From Adhaeribacter pallidiroseus (GTDB lineage: Bacteria; Bacteroidota; Bacteroidia; Cytophagales; Hymenobacteraceae), in the NCBI RefSeq assembly GCF_003340495.1, contig NZ_QASA01000001.1:5022001-5086000 (forward strand): a stretch of 64,000 nucleotides of DNA, in the 5' to 3' direction. Shown piece by piece: positions 1 through 10,165 of this stretch. Made by a program: the position numbers and the translations under genes. Below the pieces are notes generated by a model, which made no database searches, was not told where the DNA came from, and was given only the letters and a program-made list of their open reading frames with translations. The stretch's first letter is position 1, and every line of letters starts with the position of its first letter.

Positions 1-2
1 AC

Positions 3-56
3 TGGAAAAATCCGGAATCATACGACCCCCGCGACGGCTCCGTGGTAGATTGGTAA
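3..56 (+). CDS. C-terminal tail of an upstream gene (partial)
   Basis: Frame 3 is open from the window edge and reads a plausible protein end, WKNPESYDPRDGSVVDW, before TAA at 54-56. Only 17 residues are visible, so no family can be named. Its position just before a SusC gene suggests it belongs to the same glycan-use region, but that is inference. Confidence 0.35.
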   Translation, partial: WKNPESYDPRDGSVVDW

Positions 57-719
57 ACCCAATAAAATTTTACTCCCGGAACCAACCAAACCGTCGGTAT
101 AGCCTTAACTGGCGAATAAACAACAGAGTTGCCGGACCCGGATTTTACAGCGCCAACGCTACGTCTTTCCTGAATGAGAAACAAAACTTCTCCCGCTACG
201 GGCCATTTTTACCCGGAATAATAATCCCGCTCGCTTAAACAGATACTATTTTAAATTTTAGCACCTGAACAGAATGTAACCAGAATTACGAATCAGTAAA
301 GAATTTCAATCAGAAACTTGCTTTCGTAACGAAATAAGAAATTGAAGTAGTTCTGACGTACCCGTGAAGTAATAAAGTGGTACTTGTAATAATTTTTTTA
401 ATGAATTCTTACAACTATCCTTGATTAAAATAGCAATCAGGTTTTAAATGAAGTACGGGTTTGCTAATAGCTTTTACCGGTTTATTACGGCTGCAAAAGC
501 CCTTTAAAATTTAAAAAATAAAAGCTCCGGTAAGTAGATAAAGGCGTGTGCTGGAATCCCCGTCCTGGTTCTTTAAGAAACGGATACCCGATAGAATATA
601 CCTTAAAATATCAAAAATGTTTTTTCGGATACCCTTGATTGTAAGAAATACAGATAAGCCTTGCCCAAGGAGATAGTACTGCACCTTTTGATTTTGTGTC
701 AAATAAAAATATTCAGCTA
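57..719. other. Intergenic region upstream of the first susC
   Basis: This AT-rich stretch holds no convincing gene. Short open frames at 50-238 (+) and 511-702 (-) have no recognisable composition or signal. A weak inverted pair, AGCTTTT near 469 and AAAAGCC near 496, could end the upstream transcript. The promoter of the susC operon should lie here, but I cannot place it with confidence. Confidence 0.4.
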
Positions 720-3700
720 ATGATGAAAAAAGCTTTACAACTCATTTTAGTGCTTCTGATGCTGTGCTGGCTTCCGGCGCAGGCCCAGAACGATCAGATA
801 ACCGGCCGCGTAACCGGTCCTGATAAAGTAGGTTTACCGGGCGTAAGTATCCAGATCAGCGGAACCAACCAAGGTACCGTTACCGATGCCGACGGAAAGT
901 TTACCCTTGCTGCTCCGGGCAACGCCACGCTCATTTTCTCTTACATTGGGTACACCAACCAAACCGTAAACGTGAACAACCGCTCCGTGCTGGATATTAC
1001 TTTATCTTCGGATACCAAAGCCCTGGACGAAGTAGTAGTAACGGCGCTGGGTATAAAAAGAGAAGCTAAAACCCTGGGCTACGCTACCGCCACCGTTAAC
1101 GCCGACCAGATTGCCGTGAACCGCACGCCCAACGTCATGAGTGGTTTGCAAGGAAAAATGGCCGGCGTGAATATCTCCACCATGGCTACCGGCCCAGGCG
1201 GCACGAGTAAAATCCGGATCCGGGGACAATCGTCGTTTGGCAACCAGAACAGCCCGCTCATTGTAATCAACGGCGTTCCGGTAGATAACTCCAACTATGC
1301 CTTAGGCGGCAATTTTGGCAACCGCATTGCCAATAACTCCGACGGCGGCGACGGCCTGCAAAGCATTAACCCCGACGATATTGAATCCATGACCGTGTTG
1401 AAAGGCGCTACCGCCGCCGCTTTGTACGGTTCCCGGGCGAAAGACGGGGTAGTAATGATTACCACCAAAAGCAAAGGCGAAGGCAAAGGGCTAGGCATTG
1501 AATACAACACCAACTTTACCACCGAAACCCCGCTCGATTTCTCGGATTTTCAGTACGAATACGGGCAGGGCGAAGGCGGTGTCCGGCCCCAGGCGCCTAA
1601 TCCCTTATCCGGCGTATGGAGCTTTGGCGAAAAGTTTCAGCCCGGCATGACCCAGATTTTGTTCGACGGTGAAACCTGGCCCTACGAACCGGTGCGCAAC
1701 CGCATCCGCAAATTTTACAACGTAGGCACGAACTTTACCAATACGGTACGGGTATCGAACAACGGCGAAAACGGCGGCTTTAGCTTATCGTTCGCCAACC
1801 TCGACAGCAAGAGCATTGTGCCGAATTCCAAGTTCAACCGCAAAACCATTAACCTGGGCTTTAACCAGAATATTTCTAAAAAACTGTCTACCTCGGGTAA
1901 TTTAAACTACTCCAACGAGTACAACAGAAACCCGCCCCAGATTAACGGTCAGGAATTTGCCACGCCTACCGTAGTTATGACTTTGGCCAACTCCATGCCT
2001 TTTGAAGCCTTGGAGCAAAACCAGTTATTGCCGAATGGTTACGAGTTTCCGTTTGCCCGCTTTCTGGTGCGCAACAACCCGTACTACGCCGTTAACCAGC
2101 ATTTCGAAAACATTCGCCGCGACCGGATTTTCGGGAATATTGCATTAAAATACCAGTTCACGGATTGGCTGTACCTGCAGGGCCGCATTGCCCAGGATTA
2201 TTACTCCCGCGACCAGGATTATAACGTGCCCAACGGTTACGCCGCTATTGCGCCCGCTCCGGTTGGTTTTATCAACGGCAGCTATACCCAGGATGTCCGG
2301 CGGTTCCGGGAACGCAACTACGATTTTATACTGGGCGGTAACCGCACCTTTGGCGATATTGGGGTAGATGTGACCTTGGGCGGCAATACCCGTTATGTGC
2401 GCACCGATTATAACAGCGTAACCGTGCAGGACTTTATTCAGCCGGGCCTATACACCGTGATGAACGGCCGGGTGAAAAATCCTTTCTACAGCTTATCCGA
2501 ACGTAAAGTAAATTCGTTGTACGGCGCGGCTACTTTTTCTTTCCGGGAATTTTTATACCTGAACGTTACCGCCCGCAACGACTGGTTCTCGACTTTAGCG
2601 CCGCAAAACCGCAGCATTTTGTACCCATCGGTTACCGGTAGTTTCGTGTTCTCGCAGGCTTTCGAAAGTTTACCGGCCTGGCTTTCCTTCGGTAAGTTAC
2701 GGGCCGCTTACGCCGAAGTGGGCGACGACAACGTAGCGCCTTATTCCAATGCTTTGTATTACAGTGTCAACAACAACTTATTCCCGAATCCGTCGGGCCA
2801 GGTAGTACCGGTGGGCGGCATCAACACGTCTACCATTCCGAACCCGAACCTGAAACCTTTGCGCGTAGCCGAAGCCGAAGTGGGTTTAGAATTAAAATTA
2901 TTTAACAACGCCATTGGTTTCGACATTGCTTACTACCGCAAAATAACCAACGATCAAATTCTGGCCGCCCAGGTTTCTGATGCGTCGTCGTACACCAACC
3001 GCTTAATCAACGTGGGTAAAAGCATGAACAAAGGCGTGGAAATGCTCATCTCGGCTTCGCCGGTAAATACCCCGGCTTTTAAATGGGACGTCAGCTTTAA
3101 CGCTTCGTACAACACTTCCGAAGTATTAACCCTGGGCTTAAACGCCGCCGACACCATGATTGTGGTGGGTGGTTCTGGGGGTACAACGTTACGCCAGGTA
3201 GTAGGCAAACCCATTGGCCAGTTGTATACTTTCAGCTACCTCCGCGACGACCAGGGCCGCCAGGTGTTTAATAAAACCAGCGGTACGCCGGTACGGGGCG
3301 GGCTGATAAACGTGGGCAGTGCTTTACCGAAATACTTTGGCGGTATCACCAACACTTTCACCTTTAAAGGCGTGAGCCTTTCTACCCTCATCGACTTTAA
3401 GCTGGGCCACAAAATGATTGGCGGCTCCAACATGAACTACCTGCGCCACGGCTTACACAAGCGTACCTTAGTAGGTCGCGCCGAAGGCTACGTAATTGGT
3501 CAGGGCGTAAACCCCGACGGCGAAGTAAATACGGCCCGTTCGCCGGTGCAGCCTTTCTACGAGTGGCCCAACGCCAACGGGGTATTCGAGGATTTTGTGT
3601 ACAACGCCGGCTTCTGGAAATTGCGCCAGATTACGCTCAGCTACGATTTCACGAAGTTTTTACCTAACAAATTTTTCATCAAAGGTTTGCGTTTCAGCGC

Positions 3701-3854
3701 CGTGGCCAACAACGTGGCCGTGCTGAAAAAATGGACCGAAAACATGGATCCCGAACAGGTAAATAACGCCTCCGATAACCAGACCGGTTTAGATTTCTGG
3801 CCGAGCTTGCCTTTAACCCGCAGTTTAGGATTTAACCTCAATGTTAAATTTTAA
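720..3854 (+). CDS. SusC/RagA-family TonB-dependent outer-membrane receptor
   Basis: This is a TonB-dependent importer that takes up glycan oligomers across the outer membrane together with a SusD lipoprotein. The frame stays open from a GTG at 696, but ATG 720 (or 723) starts a clean signal peptide (MKKALQLILVLLMLCW, cleavage near AQAQ), so I prefer 720. Next come a CarboxypepD_reg-like domain (about residues 25-90, with GLPGVSIQISGT and FSYIGY), the SusC signature DEVVVTALGIKR, the plug domain, and a long beta-barrel ending in FNLNVKF. The length of about 1045 aa is normal for the family. The susD partner begins 21-45 bp downstream in the same direction. The substrate is unknown; the operon's enolase-superfamily enzyme suggests an acid sugar. 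Confidence 0.95.
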   Translation: MMKKALQLILVLLMLCWLPAQAQNDQITGRVTGPDKVGLPGVSIQISGTNQGTVTDADGKFTLAAPGNATLIFSYIGYTNQTVNVNNRSVLDITLSSDTKALDEVVVTALGIKREAKTLGYATATVNADQIAVNRTPNVMSGLQGKMAGVNISTMATGPGGTSKIRIRGQSSFGNQNSPLIVINGVPVDNSNYALGGNFGNRIANNSDGGDGLQSINPDDIESMTVLKGATAAALYGSRAKDGVVMITTKSKGEGKGLGIEYNTNFTTETPLDFSDFQYEYGQGEGGVRPQAPNPLSGVWSFGEKFQPGMTQILFDGETWPYEPVRNRIRKFYNVGTNFTNTVRVSNNGENGGFSLSFANLDSKSIVPNSKFNRKTINLGFNQNISKKLSTSGNLNYSNEYNRNPPQINGQEFATPTVVMTLANSMPFEALEQNQLLPNGYEFPFARFLVRNNPYYAVNQHFENIRRDRIFGNIALKYQFTDWLYLQGRIAQDYYSRDQDYNVPNGYAAIAPAPVGFINGSYTQDVRRFRERNYDFILGGNRTFGDIGVDVTLGGNTRYVRTDYNSVTVQDFIQPGLYTVMNGRVKNPFYSLSERKVNSLYGAATFSFREFLYLNVTARNDWFSTLAPQNRSILYPSVTGSFVFSQAFESLPAWLSFGKLRAAYAEVGDDNVAPYSNALYYSVNNNLFPNPSGQVVPVGGINTSTIPNPNLKPLRVAEAEVGLELKLFNNAIGFDIAYYRKITNDQILAAQVSDASSYTNRLINVGKSMNKGVEMLISASPVNTPAFKWDVSFNASYNTSEVLTLGLNAADTMIVVGGSGGTTLRQVVGKPIGQLYTFSYLRDDQGRQVFNKTSGTPVRGGLINVGSALPKYFGGITNTFTFKGVSLSTLIDFKLGHKMIGGSNMNYLRHGLHKRTLVGRAEGYVIGQGVNPDGEVNTARSPVQPFYEWPNANGVFEDFVYNAGFWKLRQITLSYDFTKFLPNKFFIKGLRFSAVANNVAVLKKWTENMDPEQVNNASDNQTGLDFWPSLPLTRSLGFNLNVKF

Positions 3855-3899
3855 AATTCAAGGCTAAAAAGATTAATGAACAGCAAAAGATCTGGAATC

Positions 3900-5456
3900 A
3901 TGAAAAATTTTAAAATTTATATAATAGGCCTGCTTACCATTTTTGGAAGCTTGTCTGGTTGCGACGAAGGGTTCGACGAACTGAACACCAATAAAGTAGA
4001 CCCCACTACGCTAACGCCTTCTTTCCTGATGAATAATGCCATTATCAATACCTCGTTTCAGGATGGTTTTGGTACGCTGGTGCATTTGTCGTACACTTTC
4101 CCGATTGTGCAGCAAATTGTAACGCCGTTTGGCAGCTCGCTATCCGGGGGTAATTACAACCAGAACAACGTGGATAATACCGCCCGCATCTGGACGACTT
4201 ATTACCGGACCGTGGTGCGCGATATTGTGGATGTGATTCAAAAAACCCAGGGTGTAGAAGCCAGCTCCAACACCTACCACGCGGCCCGGATCTGGAAAGC
4301 CTACGTTTTTCAGATGCTCACCGATACCTACGGCGATGTACCTTATTTTGAAGCGGGTAAAGGTTTTTCCGAAGAAATTATTTCCCCGAAATACGACTCT
4401 CAGGAAGCTATTTACAAAGATATTTTAAAAGAACTCGACGAAGCTTCGGCGGCGTTAGACGCGGCCAAAACCGCCGACCCTACTGATATCTTGTACGGCG
4501 GCAACGTTATTAAATGGAAGCGTTTTGGCTACTCGCTGATGTTACGCGCCGCCATGCGCCTGACCAAAGCCGACCCCACCCTGGCCCAAACCTACGTAGC
4601 CAAAGCCGTGGCCGGGGGAGTGATGCAGGCCAACGCCGATAATGCGGCCACTCGCCACACGGCGCTGTACGTAAACTGGCTCGCCGACCATTTAGGCGCC
4701 CGCGAAAAAGCTAATTATTACTTAGCCGCGCCGTTTGTAGATTATTTAAAAACCACCAACGATCCGCGGTTAAAAGCCATTGCCGTGCGCTACGTAGGCG
4801 CCAAAAGTGGTTCGGAGCAGGTAATTGCCCGGGCCACTACCGACCCTTCCCAACAGATTGGCATGCCCATGGGCTACGATAACGTTTCTATTGCGCAAAC
4901 CTTTCCTACTTTAGGCGTGGCCAGCTTGTGGGATTTTTCGCAGGTAAACATTAACACGGTGCTTAACCGCACCGCCGCGCCCACTTACCACGTAACGCAT
5001 GCGCAAACCCAATTGCTCCTGGCCGAAGCCGCGGTAAGAGGTTGGGTTACCGGCGACCCGGCTACTTATTTTACCAACGGCGTAACCGCCAATCTGGAAC
5101 AATTTGCCGAATACGGCGCCAATGCCGCTATTCCTTCGGCGGATATTCAGGCGTATGTGCAGGCGCATCCGCTGGATGTAAGCACTACCGAAAAATCGCT
5201 GGAGCAAATTAATACGCAATACTGGGTGGCCTCCTTCCTGAACGGATCGGAGTTGTTTGCCAATTTCCGCCGCAGCGGCTATCCGGCGCTGGCTCCCAAT
5301 CCGTATCCGGGCCGCGAAATCACCGAAGAAGCGTTTATCCGGCGCCTGAATTACCCCGATACCGAACTGGTGGTGAACCAGGCCAACGTGAACGAAGCCT
5401 TAACCCGGCAAGGTCCGAACAAACTGGATGTGCGGGTATGGTGGGATAAAAAGTAA
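3900..5456 (+). CDS. SusD-like lipoprotein (SusD/RagB, SusD-like_2 type)
   Basis: This is the surface glycan-binding lipoprotein that caps the SusC channel encoded just upstream. An ATG at 3876 is possible, but ATG 3900 gives a standard lipoprotein signal (MKNFKIYIIGLLTIFGSLSGC) with cysteine after the LSG lipobox. The start of the mature protein (DEGFDELNTNKVDPTTLTP) and the helical TPR-like body (AARIWKAYVFQMLTDTYGDVPYFEA) are typical of the SusD-like_2 branch. Its length is about 518 aa. A strong hairpin terminator follows at 5466-5505, so the next gene may be transcribed at a lower level. Confidence 0.94.
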   Translation: MKNFKIYIIGLLTIFGSLSGCDEGFDELNTNKVDPTTLTPSFLMNNAIINTSFQDGFGTLVHLSYTFPIVQQIVTPFGSSLSGGNYNQNNVDNTARIWTTYYRTVVRDIVDVIQKTQGVEASSNTYHAARIWKAYVFQMLTDTYGDVPYFEAGKGFSEEIISPKYDSQEAIYKDILKELDEASAALDAAKTADPTDILYGGNVIKWKRFGYSLMLRAAMRLTKADPTLAQTYVAKAVAGGVMQANADNAATRHTALYVNWLADHLGAREKANYYLAAPFVDYLKTTNDPRLKAIAVRYVGAKSGSEQVIARATTDPSQQIGMPMGYDNVSIAQTFPTLGVASLWDFSQVNINTVLNRTAAPTYHVTHAQTQLLLAEAAVRGWVTGDPATYFTNGVTANLEQFAEYGANAAIPSADIQAYVQAHPLDVSTTEKSLEQINTQYWVASFLNGSELFANFRRSGYPALAPNPYPGREITEEAFIRRLNYPDTELVVNQANVNEALTRQGPNKLDVRVWWDKK

Positions 5457-5465
5457 TTATACCTG

Positions 5466-5505
5466 CCGGAGCCGGCTCCACGGCTCCGGTCTTACTCTTT
5501 TTTTT
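5466..5505 (+). terminator. Rho-independent-type terminator after the first susD
   Basis: A perfect 9-bp stem, CCGGAGCCG (5466-5474) and CGGCTCCGG (5481-5489), encloses a 6-nt loop. A run of eight T follows at 5498-5505. It sits between susD and the enolase-superfamily gene on the same strand, so it may attenuate rather than end the operon. Confidence 0.7.
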
Positions 5506-5533
5506 AAAAAATACATAATAAACACCCCTATTA

Positions 5534-6895
5534 ATGGAAAAATTAAACAAAGAAGTACTGGAAAGCCGAAGAGAGAATTTAAAAAAGTTAGGCTTAGGCG
5601 CTGCGGCCGGCGTTTTAGGTTTATTTGGCACCCCGGAAAGCCGCGCCGAACAACGGGTTACCCCGGCTTATGCCAAAGGCATGAAACCCGTAAAAATTAA
5701 AAGTGTGAAAGCCATTGGTACAGCTCCCCAAGGCTCTAATTTAATTGTAGTACGGGTAGATACCACCGAACCGGGTTTATACGGTTTCGGCTGCGCCACT
5801 TTTACGCAACGCGCCGAAGTAGTGGTAACGGCCATTAACAACTACCTGAACCCCTTATGTACCGGCAAAGATGTCGATAATATTGAAGATGCCTGGCAAT
5901 CGGCGTACGTGAGTTCGTACTGGCGCAACGGACCGGTTTTAAATAATGCATTGAGCGGCCTGGACCAAGCTTTGTGGGATATTAAAGGCAAGCGGGCCGG
6001 TATGCCGGTACACCAGTTACTGGGCGGTAAAGTACGTTTCGCGGTGCCTTGTTACACCCACGCCAACGGTAAAACCCCCGAAGAAACCGCCAACGATGCC
6101 AAACGCATTATGGATAGCGGCTTTAAATACGTGCGGGTACAACAAGGCGGCTACGGTGCCACGGCTATTTCGTCTAAACCGGATTTTAAAGATGCCGGGT
6201 TTGGCGGAGCCGATGACCAGTACATGAACCAAACATCTTACATGAAATCGGTGCCGAAGTTGTTTGAAGCCACCCGGAAAGTTTGCGGCGATGAGGTAGA
6301 AATCCTCCACGACATTCACGAACGCCTGGACCCGATGGATTCTATTAACATGATTAAATCCCTGGAAGATTACCGGCCATTCTTTATTGAAGATCCGTTC
6401 TCCCCGGAAAACCCCAAGTGGTTCCAGCTGCTGCGCCAGAACACCACCGTTCCGATTGCCATGGGCGAGTTATTCAACAACCAGAACGAATGGAAAGAAG
6501 CCATGATTAACCAATGGTTCGATTACATCCGCATCCACGTGTCGCAGATTGGCGGGATTACTCCGGCCATGAAAGTAGCGCGCTTGGGCGAGTGGTTCAA
6601 CGTAAAAACCGCCTGGCACGGTCCCGGCGACGTATCGCCGGTAGGCCACGCGGCGCAATGCCACATGGACTTAGCTATCTGGAATTTTGGGATTCAGGAA
6701 GCGGTGAGCTTTAACGACAAAACACTGGAAGTATTCCAGGGCTGCCCCACCATGAACAAAGGCTATATGTCCGTGAATGAGGCGCCGGGTTTAGGCGTAG
6801 AAGTAAACGAAAAAGCCGCTGCCAAATACCCGATCTCCAACAAAGCCGGCAACTGGCAGGTCCGTAAATTCGACGGTACCATAATTCGGCCTTAA
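5534..6895 (+). CDS. Tat-exported enolase-superfamily sugar-acid dehydratase, mannonate-dehydratase-like
   Basis: The protein (453 aa) belongs to the mandelate racemase/muconate lactonizing group of the enolase superfamily, in the ManD/RspA branch that dehydrates acid sugars such as D-mannonate. Visible active-site residues are D260-x-H262 in LHDIHERL, E286 in FIEDP, E312 in MGELFN, and H362 in AWHGPGD. The spacing is what I recall for ManD metal ligands and acid/base residues. The N-terminus has a twin-arginine-like signal: SRRENLKK (11-18), then a hydrophobic stretch (LGLGAAAGVLGLFG). This implies folded export to the periplasm, whereas ManD enzymes are usually cytoplasmic. It follows the SusC-SusD pair and probably acts on the imported ligand. 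The exact substrate cannot be told from sequence. Confidence 0.85.
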   Translation: MEKLNKEVLESRRENLKKLGLGAAAGVLGLFGTPESRAEQRVTPAYAKGMKPVKIKSVKAIGTAPQGSNLIVVRVDTTEPGLYGFGCATFTQRAEVVVTAINNYLNPLCTGKDVDNIEDAWQSAYVSSYWRNGPVLNNALSGLDQALWDIKGKRAGMPVHQLLGGKVRFAVPCYTHANGKTPEETANDAKRIMDSGFKYVRVQQGGYGATAISSKPDFKDAGFGGADDQYMNQTSYMKSVPKLFEATRKVCGDEVEILHDIHERLDPMDSINMIKSLEDYRPFFIEDPFSPENPKWFQLLRQNTTVPIAMGELFNNQNEWKEAMINQWFDYIRIHVSQIGGITPAMKVARLGEWFNVKTAWHGPGDVSPVGHAAQCHMDLAIWNFGIQEAVSFNDKTLEVFQGCPTMNKGYMSVNEAPGLGVEVNEKAAAKYPISNKAGNWQVRKFDGTIIRP

Positions 6896-7051
6896 AAAGC
6901 ACATTTTTTTAAATTTTAAATTCTTAACTCCCCTAAACCACAAAGTCAGTTGCTGAAACAGATTGTAATCATCCGGAAGCGCAATTGATTTTGTGGTTAC
7001 ACCAAACACGTGTAAATATTTAAAAATTCACCCTAAATAATGAAGTAATTT

Positions 7052-10000
7052 ATGAAAATCCCTTACAATTTAGGCGCGGGCCGACCCCGGTTTTCGCGTT
7101 TAGCCTTAGTACCGGCCTTGGTACTGGCTTTAGCCCTGCAGGCCCAGGCTGCTCCGGAGCATAAATTTTTATCTGCTAAGCACAGCATAGTGGCCGAAAC
7201 TTTAACCGGCTCGGTAAAAGATACCAAAGGCGTAGGTTTACCTGGCGTAACCGTTTTACTAAAAGGTACCAGCACCGGTACTACTACCGATGCTTCCGGT
7301 AATTTTACTTTGCAGGTCCCGAGTTTATCGGGCACCCTGGTGTTTTCATTTATTGGCTATTCGGCGCAGGAAGTACCAATTACGGGTACCGGGCCGTTTA
7401 ATGTAACCCTGCAAGATAATGCCAAATCGCTGGAAGAAGTAGTGGTCGTGGGTTACGGTACCCAACGCAAAACCGACGTAACGGGCGCTTTAACCTCTAT
7501 CTCCACCAAAGAATTTGCCCAACAACCCGTTACCCGCATCGATCAGGTTTTACAAGGCCGCGCGGCGGGGGTACAAGTAACCCAGGCTGGTGGCGCGCCG
7601 GGTGGCGAAGCCCGCGTCCGGATCCGGGGCGCCAACTCGGTATTGGGTAACAACGACCCGCTGTACGTAGTAGATGGTTTTGTTGGCGCGGATTTTACCA
7701 CCGTAAACCCCAACGATATCGAAACCATCCAGGTATTGAAAGATGCCGCTTCTACGTCTATTTACGGGAGCCGGGGCGCCAATGGGGTAGTTATTATTAC
7801 CACTAAAAAAGGCACCAAAGGCGGCTTTAACGTAACCTACGAAGGCCAGGCTTCTACCTCCGAAGTAATTAAAAAATGGGATGTTTTAGGTGCCGGTGAT
7901 TTTGCCGATATCACCAACCAGCGTTCCGTTGCTTTAGGCTCAGCCCCCATTTTTACCCAAGCGCAAATAGATGAATACCGGGCTAATGGTGGTACCGATT
8001 GGCAAGACCTGGTTTTCCGCCGGTCCTGGGGCCAACAACATCAGTTAAGCGTTTCGGGGGGCAACGAAAAAACCACCTTCCTGATTTCCGGTAATTACCT
8101 GAACCAAAATGGCATTATCGAGAATACGGGTTACAAGCGGTATATTATTCGCTCAAACGTAAACTCCCAGCTGAATGATAAAATTTCGTTACGGTTAAAC
8201 GTATCGGGTTCCCGCGTTCAAAACCACAATACCGGCTTACCCAGCGGCACCGCCAACCCGGTAGTACAGGCGCTGGCCTGGTCGCCGACTACCCAACCGT
8301 ACACGGCTACCGGCACCATCACTTCTTCCGACCCGGTAGGTTCCGTAGCGACCAACCCGGTGGCGCTGTTGTACGACCGGAATTTTGACGTGGACCGGAA
8401 TATTGCCAACATTGTGGGCGGCGCTAATTTTAAATTACCCGTAAACGGATTAGCTTTAGATTTGCAATACGCCGTAAATTATGTAAACGGCCAGGGCAAA
8501 TACTTTAACGGCATGGATGTAACCCGCGGCAACCCTAATGCCAACCGTACTTCCAGCGAACAAATTACCCTGCAAAGCACCAACTCCTTAACGTATAACC
8601 GTACTTTTAACGAAGTGCATAACATTAATGCCGTAGCTGTTTTCGAAACCCAACAATTTACCGATAATAATTTCTCGGCTACCGGTAATACGTTAAAGTT
8701 TCCTTCGCTGGGTTACTATAATTTACCTTTAGCGGGTTCTTACACGGTTGGTTCCGGCTTTACCAAATGGACGCTTTTATCCTTACTGGGCCGGGTAAAT
8801 TACTCGTATAAAGATAAATACCTATTAACGGCGGCAGTAAGACGCGATGGTTCTTCGAAGTTTGCCCCAAGCAACCATTTCAGTGTTTTCCCTTCCATAG
8901 CCGTAGGGTATAACTTAGCCGAAGAAGATTTTTTAAAAAATACCAATCTTTTCAGCACCTTAAAAATCAGAGGCAGTTGGGGCATGACGGGTAGCCAGGC
9001 TATTCCTCCTTACGCTACCTTATCGGCTTATAACCCCAATGCTCCGGTTGCTTTTAATAATAACAGCATCACCAGCGGTATCCAACTGGGTAACCCGGGT
9101 AACCTGAACCTGAAATGGGAAACTACGAAGCAGAGCGATATAGGACTGGAAATGGGCTTCCTGAATGGCCGGGTTACTTTTGAAGGCGATTACTTTGTGA
9201 AACATACCACCGACCTGCTGTTAAATCAATCTTTGCCGGCTTACGTGGGCGGCGGCACGCAAACCATTAACATCGGCGAAATCGAAAACAAAGGGTTTGA
9301 ATTTTCTTTGGGTGCTACCGTTCTGGAATCCGATGGCCTTAACTGGACCAGTAACTTTAACATGTCGACGGTGAAAAACCAGGTAGTGAGCCTGGGAGGC
9401 ATTGCCCCCCGGATTCCGCAGGGTACCAACGTTGGCGCTGGTATGTCTACTACCAACGAGTTCATGTTGGTTCCGGGCCGATCTTTAGGCTCTTACTGGG
9501 GAATTAATTACCTGGGTACCTGGAAACCCGGCGAAGAAGAAGCCGCTAAAGTGTTTAACGCCAAGCCCGGCGACTCCCGCTACGAAGACGTAAACAATGA
9601 TGGCAAAATAACCACCGACGATTTTAAAATAATCGGGAAAGGTATTCCAACTACCACCGCCGGCTGGAACAACACATTCACTTATAAATCTTTAACCTTA
9701 AACGTGTTCTTCCAGGGTGTATTCGGCATCGACAAATTAAACTATACCCGCGCGGCTGCCATGTCGGGTAGCGGCGATGCCCGCCAGTACATTCTCTCGG
9801 AAATTAAAGACCGCTATATTCCCGGGGTTAACGAAACGTCCAACATCCCGGCGTTTAGCTCTACCAACGTGGTTTATACCCAGTCGAGCCGGTTTATCGA
9901 AAACGGTAATTACGTCCGTTTAAAAAACGTGAGCTTAGCTTATAACTTACCCGCTTCGGTAATTGGCAAAGGCAATATTAAAGTATTTGCCAGTGGTACC

Positions 10001-10144
10001 AACTTATTTACCATTACCAAATACAAAGGCATCGATCCGGAATCCAGCAACATTGGCGCTTCCACCGATACCGCTCAAGGCATCGACTACGGGGCGTACC
10101 CTAACTCCAAAACCTATACTGTAGGCCTTAATTTATCTTTTTAA
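7052..10144 (+). CDS. SusC/RagA-family TonB-dependent outer-membrane receptor (second)
   Basis: This second TonB-linked glycan importer has 1030 aa. After a signal region (LALVPALVLALALQAQA, about residues 17-33) it has a CarboxypepD_reg-like domain (LTGSVKDTKGVGLPGVTVLL, FSFIGY), the SusC signature EEVVVVGYGTQRKTDVTGA near residue 130, the plug (VRIRGANSVLGNNDPLYVVDG), and a beta-barrel ending in YTVGLNLSF. The start is the first ATG of the frame. It differs clearly from the first SusC and has a RagB/SusD partner 21 bp downstream. A GH140-type hydrolase follows, so the ligand is probably a plant-type glycan fragment. Confidence 0.95.
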   Translation: MKIPYNLGAGRPRFSRLALVPALVLALALQAQAAPEHKFLSAKHSIVAETLTGSVKDTKGVGLPGVTVLLKGTSTGTTTDASGNFTLQVPSLSGTLVFSFIGYSAQEVPITGTGPFNVTLQDNAKSLEEVVVVGYGTQRKTDVTGALTSISTKEFAQQPVTRIDQVLQGRAAGVQVTQAGGAPGGEARVRIRGANSVLGNNDPLYVVDGFVGADFTTVNPNDIETIQVLKDAASTSIYGSRGANGVVIITTKKGTKGGFNVTYEGQASTSEVIKKWDVLGAGDFADITNQRSVALGSAPIFTQAQIDEYRANGGTDWQDLVFRRSWGQQHQLSVSGGNEKTTFLISGNYLNQNGIIENTGYKRYIIRSNVNSQLNDKISLRLNVSGSRVQNHNTGLPSGTANPVVQALAWSPTTQPYTATGTITSSDPVGSVATNPVALLYDRNFDVDRNIANIVGGANFKLPVNGLALDLQYAVNYVNGQGKYFNGMDVTRGNPNANRTSSEQITLQSTNSLTYNRTFNEVHNINAVAVFETQQFTDNNFSATGNTLKFPSLGYYNLPLAGSYTVGSGFTKWTLLSLLGRVNYSYKDKYLLTAAVRRDGSSKFAPSNHFSVFPSIAVGYNLAEEDFLKNTNLFSTLKIRGSWGMTGSQAIPPYATLSAYNPNAPVAFNNNSITSGIQLGNPGNLNLKWETTKQSDIGLEMGFLNGRVTFEGDYFVKHTTDLLLNQSLPAYVGGGTQTINIGEIENKGFEFSLGATVLESDGLNWTSNFNMSTVKNQVVSLGGIAPRIPQGTNVGAGMSTTNEFMLVPGRSLGSYWGINYLGTWKPGEEEAAKVFNAKPGDSRYEDVNNDGKITTDDFKIIGKGIPTTTAGWNNTFTYKSLTLNVFFQGVFGIDKLNYTRAAAMSGSGDARQYILSEIKDRYIPGVNETSNIPAFSSTNVVYTQSSRFIENGNYVRLKNVSLAYNLPASVIGKGNIKVFASGTNLFTITKYKGIDPESSNIGASTDTAQGIDYGAYPNSKTYTVGLNLSF

Positions 10145-10165
10145 TAACTTATTAGTCAGACTAAA

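Noticed and set aside
511-702. 63-aa minus-strand open frame upstream of susC
   Set aside because: It overlaps the probable promoter of the susC operon and has neither a signal nor a known motif.
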